64,000 bases of DNA, from assembly GCA_030762175.1 (NCBI GenBank), contig CM060833.1:156981501-157045500 (forward strand), in the 5' to 3' direction. A program made the position numbers and the translations under genes. Below are positions 38,518 to 49,377 of this stretch, piece by piece. The notes beneath the pieces were generated by a model. The model made no database searches. It was not told where the DNA came from and saw nothing but the letters and a program-made list of their open reading frames with translations. The stretch is from Metallyticus violacea. Its lineage: Eukaryota; Arthropoda; Insecta; Mantodea; Metallyticidae. Numbering within the stretch: position 1 is the stretch's first letter; each line of letters opens with the position of its first letter.

Positions 38518-38850
38518 TTACTTCAGCATATCACATACGGTGTTCATTGCAGACTTGAAATTGACATATGCATATATGTGTTTACACATATTCCATTTAA
38601 TGCTGGAATCAACACATGTGCAAGAGTATCTGTGTATGCATGTATTACATTCAGTGCAGATTAATTTGCATTTACTGTGCAGATCATTATCTTGCACAAA
38701 ATATATCTCTGTCACTTTCAATGAGGATGGGATTTTCCAACCTCAATCTTCCCTAATAAGATGTCCTTGTTTATTTTCAGGCTTTCTTTATGCCTACGAC
38801 GAATGTCTTTCATTTTGCTGGTCAGCTTTCCTATTGTAAGCACACTGCAA
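38518..38850 (-). pseudogene. SWIM-type zinc-finger fragment (MULE-like)
   Basis: Minus-strand frame with C-x-C-ending zinc-ligand pattern: KCKLICTECNTCIHRYSC, then TCVDSSIKWNMCKHIYAYV. It is preceded (with frame breaks) by a KMKDIRRRHKESLKIN stretch. The final C-x-C...C-x-H form is the SWIM zinc finger, found at the C terminus of MULE transposases and their host-derived relatives. No catalytic part is visible here. A start codon cannot be assigned, so I treat it as a transposon-derived relic. Confidence 0.55.
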
Positions 38851-40430
38851 TGATGGAATATGCCACCATCCATATTTATGATGGTCAGCAAATAACAATC
38901 AAATGACTCTCAGTTCAACTTTATATCTCTGTTGGCAGTGCTAACACATTTATCCGCCAGTTAGAAGATTTGTGTTAAATAGATTCCTCAAAGCCTAACA
39001 GCAAATAGTAATGTACAGAGAACCATTATCTTTTGCATAGTTGCTTGCTTGTTATGGGAATGAAGGTTGCAGTAGATGAAATATATTCATCTCATCGAGC
39101 CTTGGACCTACACTACATCTCAAGTGTTTTGAGAGCAACATCATCCCATTGATGTTAATAAGTTCTTACTTTAGGAACATTCCCGGATATAACTATGGAT
39201 TATTCAATAGTACAGGAAAAGAATAATAAAATTATAAACATAACACTTGGAGAATAAATTTGAATTTTTAAAACAAGTTAAAAGCAGCACATTAATTTAT
39301 CATACAATTGAGAAAATGTACAGCAGCAATAAAACATTGAAGATCTATATGAATAAAGCATTTAAATGGAAACTTTTAATCACAATGCTCCATGTAAAAA
39401 GACTTGAAAATCTTGGCCCATTCACCTGGTGACAATATGTTAAACCTTGGCCAAGCAAATTACAATTACCAGCATGCAATAATCCCATGCATTTTAAAAG
39501 ACAAAACTTTTAAAATCTTGTCAAAATTATCATGCCCTAGCAGTGTGTATTCCATACCAAAATATCATAAAATGTACCATGAGCCAACCTATGACTAAAA
39601 ATACATTATAATTTAATTTAATTATAAATAAAACTATTTGCTATTATGAGTACATAATACCTGAGTCACTGGCAAATCGTAAAGAAGAAGGCACTAGCAT
39701 ATAATTTAGAATTACAAAACTAAAAATGTGCCCTGTTCCTTAGCTGGGGGCTGCTTTTTTGCATCTTATCAGAAGAGAAATCAAGTCAAGCAAATCACTT
39801 TGTTTGGCCAAATATTGGTTTCTCAGGGAAAATAGTCAGAGTACTTGGTATAAAGAGTTCAAAAGAGAAAGAAAATAAAAAAAAATTCTCGAAATTGATT
39901 ACAATTTTTATTTCTTACTTGAACTAGTAAATTTAAAAACTAATGTCGCTCTTTCATCAACAAATAAGGATATGTCTGGTGAGCTCAATATGCTGCATAG
40001 CCAGCAACTCTTAATTCTCTTAACATATGATGCATTGCAACCAGTATGCAGTCAAACTGACAACTGGGCATAAGTAGTAACAAAGGTAACAGAAAAGAAA
40101 GGAGTCCATGTATCAATCGGAAAAAAAAAACAGTATGTGCGCAAAAAGGTCACAGACCAAAAGATAATCCATGAACTGGCATCTTGAAGTTTTCCCTCAG
40201 TTCAAGACAATATCCTCAGCTGGCAAAGTCAAGGGTTCTTATGGGGGTCTGAAGGAATTATTTTGATTGGGTATTACCTAATGGTAAAATAGTTAACTTC
40301 GATGTGTTTATCAATATTCTTTAGATGTTCATCCTTCACAAAGATGTGTCCAAAATTATTGTTCTTCTTCTCAGAAATTGTAAGCAAAGCACACACACTT
40401 AGATTATGCACCTGAGTATTTCATAGGACT
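38851..40430. other. Intergenic DNA, no recognised element
   Basis: AT-rich. Adjacent frames at 39247-39598 (61 and 64 codons) have no recognised domain. No RNA gene or repeat seen. Confidence 0.4.
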
Positions 40431-40439
40431 GTCCTTCCT

Positions 40440-40960
40440 TACTCACCCCACAGAACGGAATATTGCACTTTCTGCGCCCATTTGGCAGTTTTGGGTACAT
40501 ACCCTTTGGGGTCTGCAATTCTGACCTTTTTTTTTTTTTCTTTCCCCGTAGCTCGCCTAGAGGAATGCAGCAATGGATTTTTCCTTTCCATGACTTTTCG
40601 TTCTCTCATTTCATTTAATTTCATTCCTTTAGTTCTATTGCATAGCCGAGAGTTCCAGAGGTGGTGCTTGGGCTTTGGAAAGATTTCTGCGCCGGCGTCT
40701 GGTATGAAAGTGGCCCTCCTCAGGGGGCTCGAGAGGGGATCGTTGCGTCGGAATGTTTCCTCTGAAAACAATGTTAAGGGACCATCTAGGTCCGTGCCTC
40801 ATTTCCGGGAGTCCTGACTATCCCCGGGGTCTCCCTTATCTTGTCCCTCCTTCCCGTAAATGTCGCTGGGGGCGTAAGCGCAAGCAAGGCCGAAGTACCG
40901 AAATATCTTTCTCCTTTCCTAACACTCCACCAATTTCTCCGATCCTTTAAAAGATGCAAT
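40440..40960 (+). repeat. GC-rich dispersed repeat, copy 2
   Basis: Second copy of the GC-rich unit at 1180-1620, with a longer 5' part. A T-rich run at 40529-40541 interrupts it. Open frames on both strands reach 110 codons, as expected for GC-rich DNA; none has a known domain. Confidence 0.55.
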
Positions 40961-41434
40961 CCATGGGAGGGGATTGGACATAGCAAGAAGAATGGCCGAA
41001 ATAGAGTAAAGACAGCTTGCAGAGTGGTACCTAACGCGCAATACCTTAGCACCCATCTCATACAGCCGCAGGTGGCATCTGTAATATATGCTATGACAGC
41101 ATTGACTTTTCGAACAACTGCTGGAAGTCATGAATTCTGATAAACTATTTGGATGCCTATTATCTTAAAAAAAACTAATTACATAAACTAAAAATGACAC
41201 AAACCTTTTCACTTTCACTTGTCACGGATGTACTTTTCTCAATCAAGCACATAAACTACCGTTTTGTTCGGTAGAAAAAAAAATAGCTGCTGTAGAAGAA
41301 GGCTGTGCGCAGGGGCAGTATGTTCTATCTCTCTCAATGAATAGCTTTCTCTTTCCCACAATAATGGACCTCAACCGCAAACTTATCGTCCGCAAGGTCT
41401 ACTATAGGCGCAAAACCACAATGCAAAAGTATTG

Positions 41435-41468
<34 letters not shown>
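41435..41468 (+). repeat. (ATT)n microsatellite
   Basis: About eleven ATT units. It makes both overlapping open frames read poly-Ile or poly-Asn, which is an artefact. Confidence 0.95.
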
Positions 41469-41470
<2 letters not shown>

Positions 41471-41489
41471 GCATACGTACCTGAATAAT

Positions 41490-41580
41490 TGGTCCTGGTG
41501 GTCTAATGGTAACCACATTTACCCCGTAGACCCCAGATCGCTGCCAGGGTTGATGGATTTTTTTGTAGACACGCATAAGA
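41490..41580 (+). mobile_element. SINE family 2, head fragment
   Basis: GGTCCTGGTGGTCTAATGGT (A-box-like), then GATCGCTGCCAGGGTTGATGG. Matches the right ends of the reverse-oriented copies at 46112, 48044 and 52578. Body and tail are missing. Confidence 0.7.
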
Positions 41581-41599
41581 CATTTGGAACAGTTTAGCG

Positions 41600-43083
41600 C
41601 AATGCTAATTTGGCAAAGTTAATCCATGAGGAGCAACACGCTCAGCAGCATATTTCTTGTCATACAACATTTTCAAAACTGTATGAACGTCTTCGAGATA
41701 GTGGCCAGTTCCAGGTTAAGAAAGTAAATTCAGGAGCGAATCGAACTGTGAGAACATTATACCTTGAAATTGGGGTTATGTAGAGGTTTGAAAATAATCC
41801 AGGAAATAGCACTCGAGCTGTTGCCCATTTGATGAATACCTGTTCTATAGCTGTATGGAGTGTCTTCAGTGAATGTGAAAAGCATTCATTTCATATTCAA
41901 AAAGTACAAACATTAATCCCAAATGATTATCCCAAAACAATTTTCAGAATGGTATTTACATGCCGTCAACAATGAGCTTGATTTTTCTATGGATAGATTT
42001 TTTTATAGTGTTTAACGCCCTTTTTACTATTGAAGTATCACTGGCGTTGGGCACTGATGGTATAGAAACGAAATGATATATTGGGAAAGGATTTTTTAAG
42101 AAAGGAAACGTTCCAGGCCTAAGTTTAGGGTATCCCCCGGCATTTGCCATTTATGAGGACTGAGGAAAACCTGGAAAAAACCTCACTCAGGGAGAACGGT
42201 CCCGGCGGAATTGAACCTCAAACCTCCCGCTCACGAGTCCGCGCCTTAACGACCTTGGCGACCCGTGACTGCTCTATGGATAGATGAGGCATGCTTTTCG
42301 AGAGATGGGTTTTTTAATACACACAACAGTCCCATTTGGAGTGGAATTAATGCTAAAGCCGTGGAGAATCTCCGTAATCAAGTGAAGCTTTCTGTAAATA
42401 TTTGGGTTGGATTTGTCGATAACTTTCTAGCGGAGCCATAAGTTATGCTTGCACGAATGAATTTTTGAAAATTTTCTTTCGAAAATGCTTCCGCATCTAC
42501 TTGAAAATGTCCCAATTAATATTCGGAGAAGAAACATATTTCAACACGATCTTGCACCCGCTATTTCGACTTAAATTATCCGTATTATTTGAATGTACAT
42601 TTTCCGAATCGTTGGATAGGGAGAGCAGGTCCAGTTGCTTGGCCGGCACATTCCCCAGATATAACTCCAGTTGATTTTTGTGTTTGGGGTCATATTAAAT
42701 AATTGTTTATGAAACACTCATCGACACAGCAGAAGAATTAGTTGCTAGAATTATTATTGCTTTTGACGATCTTGTAATCGACTACAGATATTGCGAAGGA
42801 TTGACGTTCAATCATACAGCATTATACTTTGTGTGTCAACAATGGCGGTCGCAATTTTGAACAGTTCCCGTAGTTTGTCAACACCATTTTCTTAATATGT
42901 GATATTAGATTAAAAATAATAAAGTTACTTTCTAAATTGAGATATATTCATTTTTTTTCCCCCTCATACCATATTAACTTGAAAACGAAACACTTTTGGA
43001 CATTACTTTATTGAGAAAGAAACGTTTATTTTCATGTCCTCTATCACATCAGAAAATTAGGAATAGTTATTCTGATACGCCTG
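41600..43083 (+). pseudogene. IS630/mariner-type transposase relic split by a SINE
   Basis: Plus-strand pieces: EWYLHAVNNELDFSMDR before the SINE; then WIDEACFSRDGFFNTHNSPI, VKLSVNIWVGFVDNF and, further on, RWIGRAGPVAWPAHSPDITP followed by VDFCVWGHIK. The W-DEA-F..N, then FPNRWIGR-GPV-WPA-SPD-TP-DF--WGH blocks are the catalytic D..D..D regions of a widespread arthropod mariner-like family. There are several stops. SINE copy c (41999-42272) sits in the first block. The right end may be near 43083 (CGCCTG then TATA). Confidence 0.75.
41999..42272 (-). mobile_element. SINE family 1, copy c
   Basis: Reverse orientation, inserted into the transposase relic. Perfect 13-base duplication TCTATGGATAGAT at 41986-41998 and 42273-42285. 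Confidence 0.92.
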
Positions 43084-43400
43084 TATATAATTTTATATAC
43101 AATACATATAATTTTCTAATTCATTTCTTGTTTATCAAAATTTGAATCTGTTGTCAAAGCTACATCTAAAGTACTCTGAGCATGTTTTCTAGTTTCACAT
43201 CGTGGTAAGTAAATCTGGTCTGTTAGAGATGCTGGATGTTTTCTGTTCCCTTCTGGTAATACTTTCGATGTTTCCACGTGCACCACGTGCAACTTAACAA
43301 TCTTGTCTTCTATAAAGTAGCACCATAAATTTAAGGGAAAGATCCTGTTTTCTGGCCTTGAGAGCAAGAAAGTCATACACATAAAGACCTCAAGTGACCT
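43084..43400. other. Intergenic DNA upstream of the CRE pair
   Basis: No element recognised. The 88-codon minus frame at 43116-43382 has no known domain. Confidence 0.4.
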
Positions 43401-43404
43401 TCCA

Positions 43405-43426
43405 TGACGTCACCACAGTGACGTCA
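43405..43426 (+). promoter_or_regulatory. Paired CRE sites, putative promoter
   Basis: Two perfect palindromic TGACGTCA sites at 43405-43412 and 43419-43426, 14 bases apart, bindable by CREB/ATF-type bZIP proteins. An NRF1-like GCATGCGCATT lies at about 43458-43468. The surrounding 43400-43560 is GC-richer than its flanks and lacks TE sequence. Confidence 0.6.
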
Positions 43427-43576
43427 CAGCAGGTGTTGTAGTGGTGGTGGAGGTGGAGCATGCGCATTGGACTGTTGCAAAGGCAAGGCGATTAAAATGT
43501 TGTCCGGTCGGTTCTTGTGCGGGCAATCGTGCAGAAAGTTAACAAAAGAGTAGAGTGTTAGTGAGGACAAGGTGCA

Positions 43577-43631
43577 ATGTCGTGTGTATGTACCAGGCTG
43601 CTAAGACAAGGATTTGTATTCCTGATTAACG
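43577..43631 (+). CDS. Putative first coding exon of an unidentified gene
   Basis: ATG at 43577 about 150 bases downstream of the CRE pair opens a short frame MSCVCTRLLRQGFVFLIN ending in phase 1 at a good donor (G|GTGAGTG after 43631). The following exon was not found in the window; the gene would run to the right, possibly beyond 64000. Homology is unknown. It could equally be a short uORF in a 5' UTR exon. Confidence 0.4.
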
Positions 43632-45800
43632 GTGAGTGCCCATGTTCTACAGTAATTTTTATAATGGGTCATGTGTGTACCTCTGTGATACCTACTGTCA
43701 GATGTCAACAAACTCTCAAGTCCTATTAAAACTGCCTGCCTCGTGTGGGTTCAAAGCACCAAAATATTTTTAATATATATAATGTTAAAGCACTAATATG
43801 GACAACGATAGAATTGTTAAAGTCAAATTTCTGTGAAATAAAAATAAATACATAAATAAATAAATATAAAAAATAAGTGCTGAATTGGGTACTTGTGAAT
43901 GTAATATTCAGTGCATTTTGAACACTTTATTTTAAATGATTATAGACACATACATAACGTTTTTGTGTAACTTAAACAGAATATTCCAGTCGTTGTAACA
44001 AACGTAAAACAGCCTATACAATTTGCGCGCTATTTTAACCTAACCTAACCTTGTAGTTTATTATATGTGATGTGGTTATCATAATGTAATGCGCGTATTC
44101 TTCGACTTCTAAGATTGGGTTAAATAAGATCATCAGTATGCATGGCAGGAGATACTTAATTCTCCTTATTCGTCGAATATATTTGCATTGTGACAGATGG
44201 ATTTAATTTCCAATACAAATTCAAGGGTTAGCCAACACAATGGCATGGGACTCCTTATATTATATAAGTTCAGGCTTTCGCTAGAGTAGTTTACATGTAG
44301 CCTTTCGTGTGTTTCTGTGGACATTTAGCTGTATTTAGTGAATATTCACTGTTGTGGCTTTGGCAAACAATGTGCGATATTTATTTAATATAAATTATAC
44401 ATTGTATCTAATTTTAGCTGTTTTTGAAATACATTTTCGCGCAATAAAGCTATTCTGTTTAGATATCAGAAAACCAGCAGCTGTTTGCAAAACTGTTAAG
44501 ACAGTCATTGTCAGAGACCGAACGCCACGTAGCCAAGGAGTCCTGGTAAGAATGGGAGGTATGGCCGCAAGGATCGAAGTAGAGACCACTGACCCCAGGT
44601 CCACTTGTCCTTCAGTCGCTATGCAGCCAGGCAGTTGGTCGACCACGTGCTGCATTCGCTTCTCCTTGTGCGTTCTTTTCACATTTCACTGCCTATAAAA
44701 TAATATAACTATAATTTCCTGGGTGGAGGGGATCAAATTTTATTAACAATTCGTGATTAGTGCTTAAGACTAGTGATATTTAAAATAAAACTTAAAGTTA
44801 GCTCGTCTCTTTCCCCCCGTATTTCTATTTTTAAAATTAGATGTATAGATTGTGTAAAATGCAGCATTGATCACGAGTTAATTTTATTTTTTCTCTTCTT
44901 CTCTAAAACATTTAAACCTGTTCCATCTTCAATACCGTTTCTTTTTTTGTCTGATTCTTACCTTTAGGTTGATAGGACGATATTTCCATGGGCTAACCTC
45001 TGAGTGATGCTATTCGCGTTTTTTTTATTTGTTTTTTTTTTTCTTTCAAATTTGATATTTCTTTCTCGTTCAAGATTTTAAACTATAAAGGCAATTATTC
45101 TTTGTAAAAGGTTGGTTATTATTGTTTGAAGTACTTTTCATTGTACCATATACTTCATTGTCAATATTGATATCCTATGAAATGTTACACTTCAGCTGTT
45201 TGGAGTGTTAAATTGTCTAGTTTTGCTATCTGTTGCTAATTATCACTACATTCGCGATATTTCATTAAATACATTTATTTTTATTCAGTCGATATTTCAA
45301 GTTTATATTTTATTCAGGTATGTTTAAGTATAAATATCCAGTTGTAGTTTCTTTTCAGTTTTTGCTAAAGTAATTTGGTCGTTATTATTACTAATTATAA
45401 TCTACCTAACGCCTACGTAATTACTTCGATTGTCTTTCTTCCTATCATTCATTAAAGGATGAACGATAAATTGCATTTTTTTACCTATCTCCCTGATTAG
45501 TTCTTAAAACGCTTATCATTCAAGAGTAAAACATTTTGGTATTTTTGTATTGTCTTTTTAATGATCTGAACCAAGAGGTATAGACTTTTTTTTTTTCAAA
45601 TAAAGTTACGTACGTTTGTAAATGAAATTGTCTGAGTGATAAATACATCAACCATGCAAAATTAGGTCTAAATCCGTTCTCTTTCTCTTTAGTTGCCTAT
45701 TGATCCAGTCATAGTTTGAAAATATTGTAAATAATTGACGATGAATTCACATTGCTGCCTTCAGTCTATGTTCAAATGTCATAAACAAGACATTCATTTA
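43632..45800. other. Non-coding DNA, possibly intron
   Basis: If the exon at 43577-43631 is real this is its intron. A GC-richer patch at 44460-44690 is open in both strands (114 and 95 codons) and has a GTAAGA at 44546; I could not assign it. The rest is T-rich. Confidence 0.4.
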
Positions 45801-46044
45801 CTCGGATCGTGTGCTATGATGGCTCAGCTGACAAAAACATTAGTCTAGCAATAATTAAAAAGAGTAGGTTCGAATTCTCGTTATGCTTGAATGGAATATT
45901 TGGTAACTTTAAAATTAACTGTGTAACTACATTCCTAGGGGCCTGATCCAGTGCTGTGTGTCGTGTGTCTCTGCTTATTGCATACATTGGGAAGAAGAAG
46001 AAGAAGAAGAAGAAGAAGAAGAAGAAGAAGAAGAAGAAGAAGAA
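45801..46044 (+). mobile_element. Third tRNA-like SINE with (GAA)n tail
   Basis: An A-box-like TGGCTCAGCTGAC near 45821 and B-box GGTTCGAATTC near 45870 spaced as in tRNA genes, a short unique body, and an 18-unit (GAA)n tail at 45990-46044. Not related in sequence to families 1 and 2. No duplication identified. Confidence 0.5.
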
Positions 46045-46111
46045 GGGAAAAACAATATGTTATCAATCTAAAAACTCAAAAGACTCTTTAAGAGATTTGA
46101 AACTATTTTGA

Positions 46112-46372
46112 ATGGTATATCATCAGCGTCTCATTCAATTCAGGGCGTGAAACGGCCTACAAATTTTGCTCAGAGGCCTCTTTTTTCAGGCTTGAGGTTC
46201 TTTTACATGCTGTAAATGTATGACACGTGACCCACAGCTTTACTTCCCTTCCGAATGAAGAGATACTTAGTATTTTTATGCCGGAAGAAGTCCATCGACC
46301 CTGGCCGGTATTGAACCTGCGATCTTGGGTTTAGGAGGCAAGTATGGTTACCACTACACCAGCACTTGAATG
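46112..46372 (-). mobile_element. SINE family 2 copy
   Basis: Reverse orientation; the left part has CATTCAATTCAGGGCGTGAAA and GCTCAGAGG, the right end ACCACTACACCAGCA is the complement of the tRNA-like head. About 80% similar to 48044-48340 by eye. Confidence 0.85.
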
Positions 46373-46709
46373 GCATATGCCATGTATTTGAAGACTGGGA
46401 AAAACTTTGCAATAAGTCGGTTAAAGCTATCTACTTTAAAGCACAACAGTAAATAATTGAGAAAAACACCAGACTAAAGAACATCCCTCATAGTGGATAA
46501 ACAAGGAGGTGTAGCATTGCCTTTTGTGTATATTTTCATTTTCATCCATTAGCTTCAAACTTGCCGATTAATGAAATGCTTTATGCGAGGATATTCATTT
46601 AAATAACTGTCTGTTTATGCTCAACAGCTAACTTTGTGTGTATTCTAGGATTGTGATGCTTGAGATAATGCTTTTTGAGAGTCGAAAAAAACTGTTCTTC
46701 TTTCTTCGA

Positions 46710-46977
46710 CCGCCATGGGTGGCCGAGATCGTTAAGGCACGGACTCGTGAGCGGGGTCTGGGGTTCGAATCCCGCCAGGACCGCCGTTCCTGACTGAGGT
46801 TTTTTCCAGGTTTTCCTCAGTCCTCATAAAAGGCAAATGCCGGGGAGGTACCCTAAACTTAGGCCTGGAACGTTTCCTTCCTTAAAAAAAATCCCTTCCC
46901 AATATATCATTTCATCTGGTGTATCATCAGTGTCCACCGCCTGTGATGCCTCATAGTTAAAACAGGCATTAAACACT
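46710..46977 (+). mobile_element. SINE family 1, copy d
   Basis: Forward, full-length. The head CGCCATGGGTGGCCGAGATC contains the A box, GGGTTCGAATCCC is the B box, and it ends in CATTAAACACTTAAAA. Confidence 0.92.
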
Positions 46978-47895
46978 TAAAAGCCTCCCTCACACTAACT
47001 ACAAACTGCTATCTGCACATGTATTATAGGCCTGGATGACTGGCTTCCCTCATTATGCAACCGCGTTCTGCCAGCCCGCAACTGAACTAAACCTCACTCT
47101 CATTATTTCAGTTGCTATGTACCAAATAACAGCAGAAATCGTATATAAGTACTGGGTTTGTTGCGATGTTCAATTGTCATTGGTGATTTTTGTTAACACT
47201 AAGTACATGTGTCCCCTACAATTAATGGTAAAATAAATTGCAAATTTCTCACAGAGCAACGGTGTTTTTTTTTTTAATTTTTTTTTTATGGTGTTGTTGG
47301 AAACATGGTAAGCGCGCAGAATTTTCATAGCAAACTTGAACAAAAGTGTCAAGTTGGTGTTCAACCGACAAATAAAGTAATGCGAACTTTGAGCAAACAT
47401 GGGCATATTACAAAGTGGTCTACGAACAGTTAGAACGTGGAAAAAAAATGCATATTTAATTACTCAAAGTTGAGCCATAAGTCCTTTAGATAAGGAACTC
47501 TCGAACTGGAGTTTAATCATTATATTAAGAAGTTGTTGCAAGATCTGAAAATTAACTACAACTTTTGTAAATGCAACACAAAAATGATCATTGGAGTTCT
47601 GTGGATGGTTCTTCTAGCGACATATGGTAAAACGTTATTGATCATATAGTCTAGGTCAAGCTGAATGACTCTGTAAACGGCAAGGCTGTGTTTACTAGGA
47701 TATTGAACTTTCTGGTATGACTGAGGTGGGTGAACGCTACCTTCAGTTGTTATTCCAAAGTTGAAAATAACACTCGTTTTGCCGAAATGAGTTGACATGA
47801 CATGGCATACCACCTCGTTTTGGTTCATAGGTGAGCAACTTTTTAAACAACCAATTTTATGAATAGATAGGTGTCATGATACAACAAATTGACCA
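46978..47895. other. Intergenic DNA, no recognised element
   Basis: No element recognised. T-runs at 47262-47290; several short frames without known domains. Confidence 0.4.
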
Positions 47896-48458
47896 TCTAC
47901 CGACATCGTTTACGCATGGACTAGTAAATGGAATGTCTGGGGTCAGATTCTCGCTACCAAGACCGTCCTTTCTTACTGAGGTTTTTTCCAGTTTTTCCTC
48001 AGATCTTATCAGCGCTAAATGACGGGACACACTCTAATTAGGCTTTATTTATTTACTTGGTTTTGGATGCTCTTTAACATCTCAGGTCATCAGCGTCTCA
48101 TTCAATTCAGGGCGTGAAACAGCCGATAAATTTTGCTCAGAGGTCTCTTCTTTCAGGCTTGAAGTCCTTTACTTGCCGTAAATGTACGACATGGGACTAA
48201 CGGCTTGACTTCCCTTCTGAAGGAAGTCATACTTAGGATTTATACAACCGAAAAAAATCCATCGATCCTGGCCGGGATAAGGCCACGATCTTGGGTCTAC
48301 GAGGCAAGTTTAGCTACCACTACACCACCAGGACCTGCTGTTAGGCCCGAAACGCTTCCTTCCCAAATAAAATTTTTCTTTCCCAGTATATTTCACCTTG
48401 TGAATCAATAGTGTCACCGCCTATGATACCTCATTGTGAAAACATCTATTAAAAGAAC
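47896..48458 (+). mobile_element. SINE family 1, copy e, split by a family 2 SINE
   Basis: Diverged copy: the head decays to ATCGTTTACGCATGGACTAGT, then GGGGTCAGATTCTCG and ACTGAGGTTTTTTCCAG. It resumes after the nested SINE with TTAGGCCCGAAACGCTTCC and ends near ATTAAAAG. The nested element occupies 48044-48340. Confidence 0.8.
48044..48340 (-). mobile_element. SINE family 2, nested in SINE family 1
   Basis: Reverse copy with short duplication TTAGGC at 48038-48043 and 48341-48346. The host copy's TTAGGCC motif is split precisely, so family 2 was active after this family 1 copy inserted. Confidence 0.85.
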
Positions 48459-49377
48459 ACCGTCCAGGTCTTGCGATTTCATACTGAGTACTTTTTGCAT
48501 TGTGGTACTTTCTGGAACTTGGTTATGATTCGTGCGATATGTTCTGCTATCTGTGGACTGTGTAATCAAGAATCTTCTCCATTTCGAACAAGATTTGTAA
48601 AGAAATATACAATAATAGATTTTAAAAAAGGTTTGTTCTTTATTAAACTTTTTGGGGAAAGAGATTTTATCTCTTTCTGTAGTAACATTGTGCTTTTCAA
48701 TAAATCAATTTATGTTCCTCTTTAGTAAGTATTCTGGTTGCTCCATAACTGCTTACCAGTCCCGTAATCTTCAGCATATTACAGCACTGAAATTATTCGT
48801 GATGGAACGCTGAAAATAAACTGACAATACGAGATAAATAACTTAAGGAACCAAGCGTCGACTTTTGTAGTTGTAATTATAACATTGGGAGTTTTATATT
48901 TACGTGTTTGGCAAGCAACGGTTACAATGTTAAGAAACTTTACAGCATTTCAGAAATACGCTGTAAGAATGTAGCAGGTTGGGTGGGGGAGCAACAGATT
49001 TAGAAAACAGAACTTAAGATTATTTTTGAGCATTTGTGTACTACCCCAAAGGATGTTCTGTCTTCTCCATGGAATGCCGGAGAGTGAGTTTCTGTTTCAG
49101 CTGAACTGCATCCTTCTGCGAAAAACGTCTCCACAGTGAACTAGAGGGTACACCCAACTAATTACAGGCTGCGTGAGCCTCCCTCAGCCGTTTGAACTTC
49201 CCCACTGTATACTCCACCTTATGTGTTCTGTTACAGTTTTTACTTCCAAAGTACAGATTTTTTATGAATTGTAAATATTACTGTTAAATACGCTTGTTTC
49301 TCTATCCGGAGTGATTCAGGAGTTGACATTCCTTCGGAAAGAAAATGCAACTAGTTTTGATGAGACAAATACTTTTA
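48459..49377. other. Intergenic DNA, no recognised element
   Basis: Includes a moderately GC-rich stretch at 49040-49210 with no domain recognised. Otherwise AT-rich. Confidence 0.4.

Noticed and set aside
38480..38839. 119-codon plus-strand ORF
   Set aside because: Complement of the SWIM-type zinc-finger frame, with no domain of its own.
41334..41597. ORFs with poly-Ile or poly-Asn
   Set aside because: Produced by the (ATT)n microsatellite and SINE sequence.
44354..44698. 114-codon ORF with a possible donor
   Set aside because: No homology, no clear acceptor, equal ORF on the other strand.
46710..46790. tRNA gene
   Set aside because: A and B boxes are present, but the sequence continues into a repeated body found ten times: it is a SINE head.
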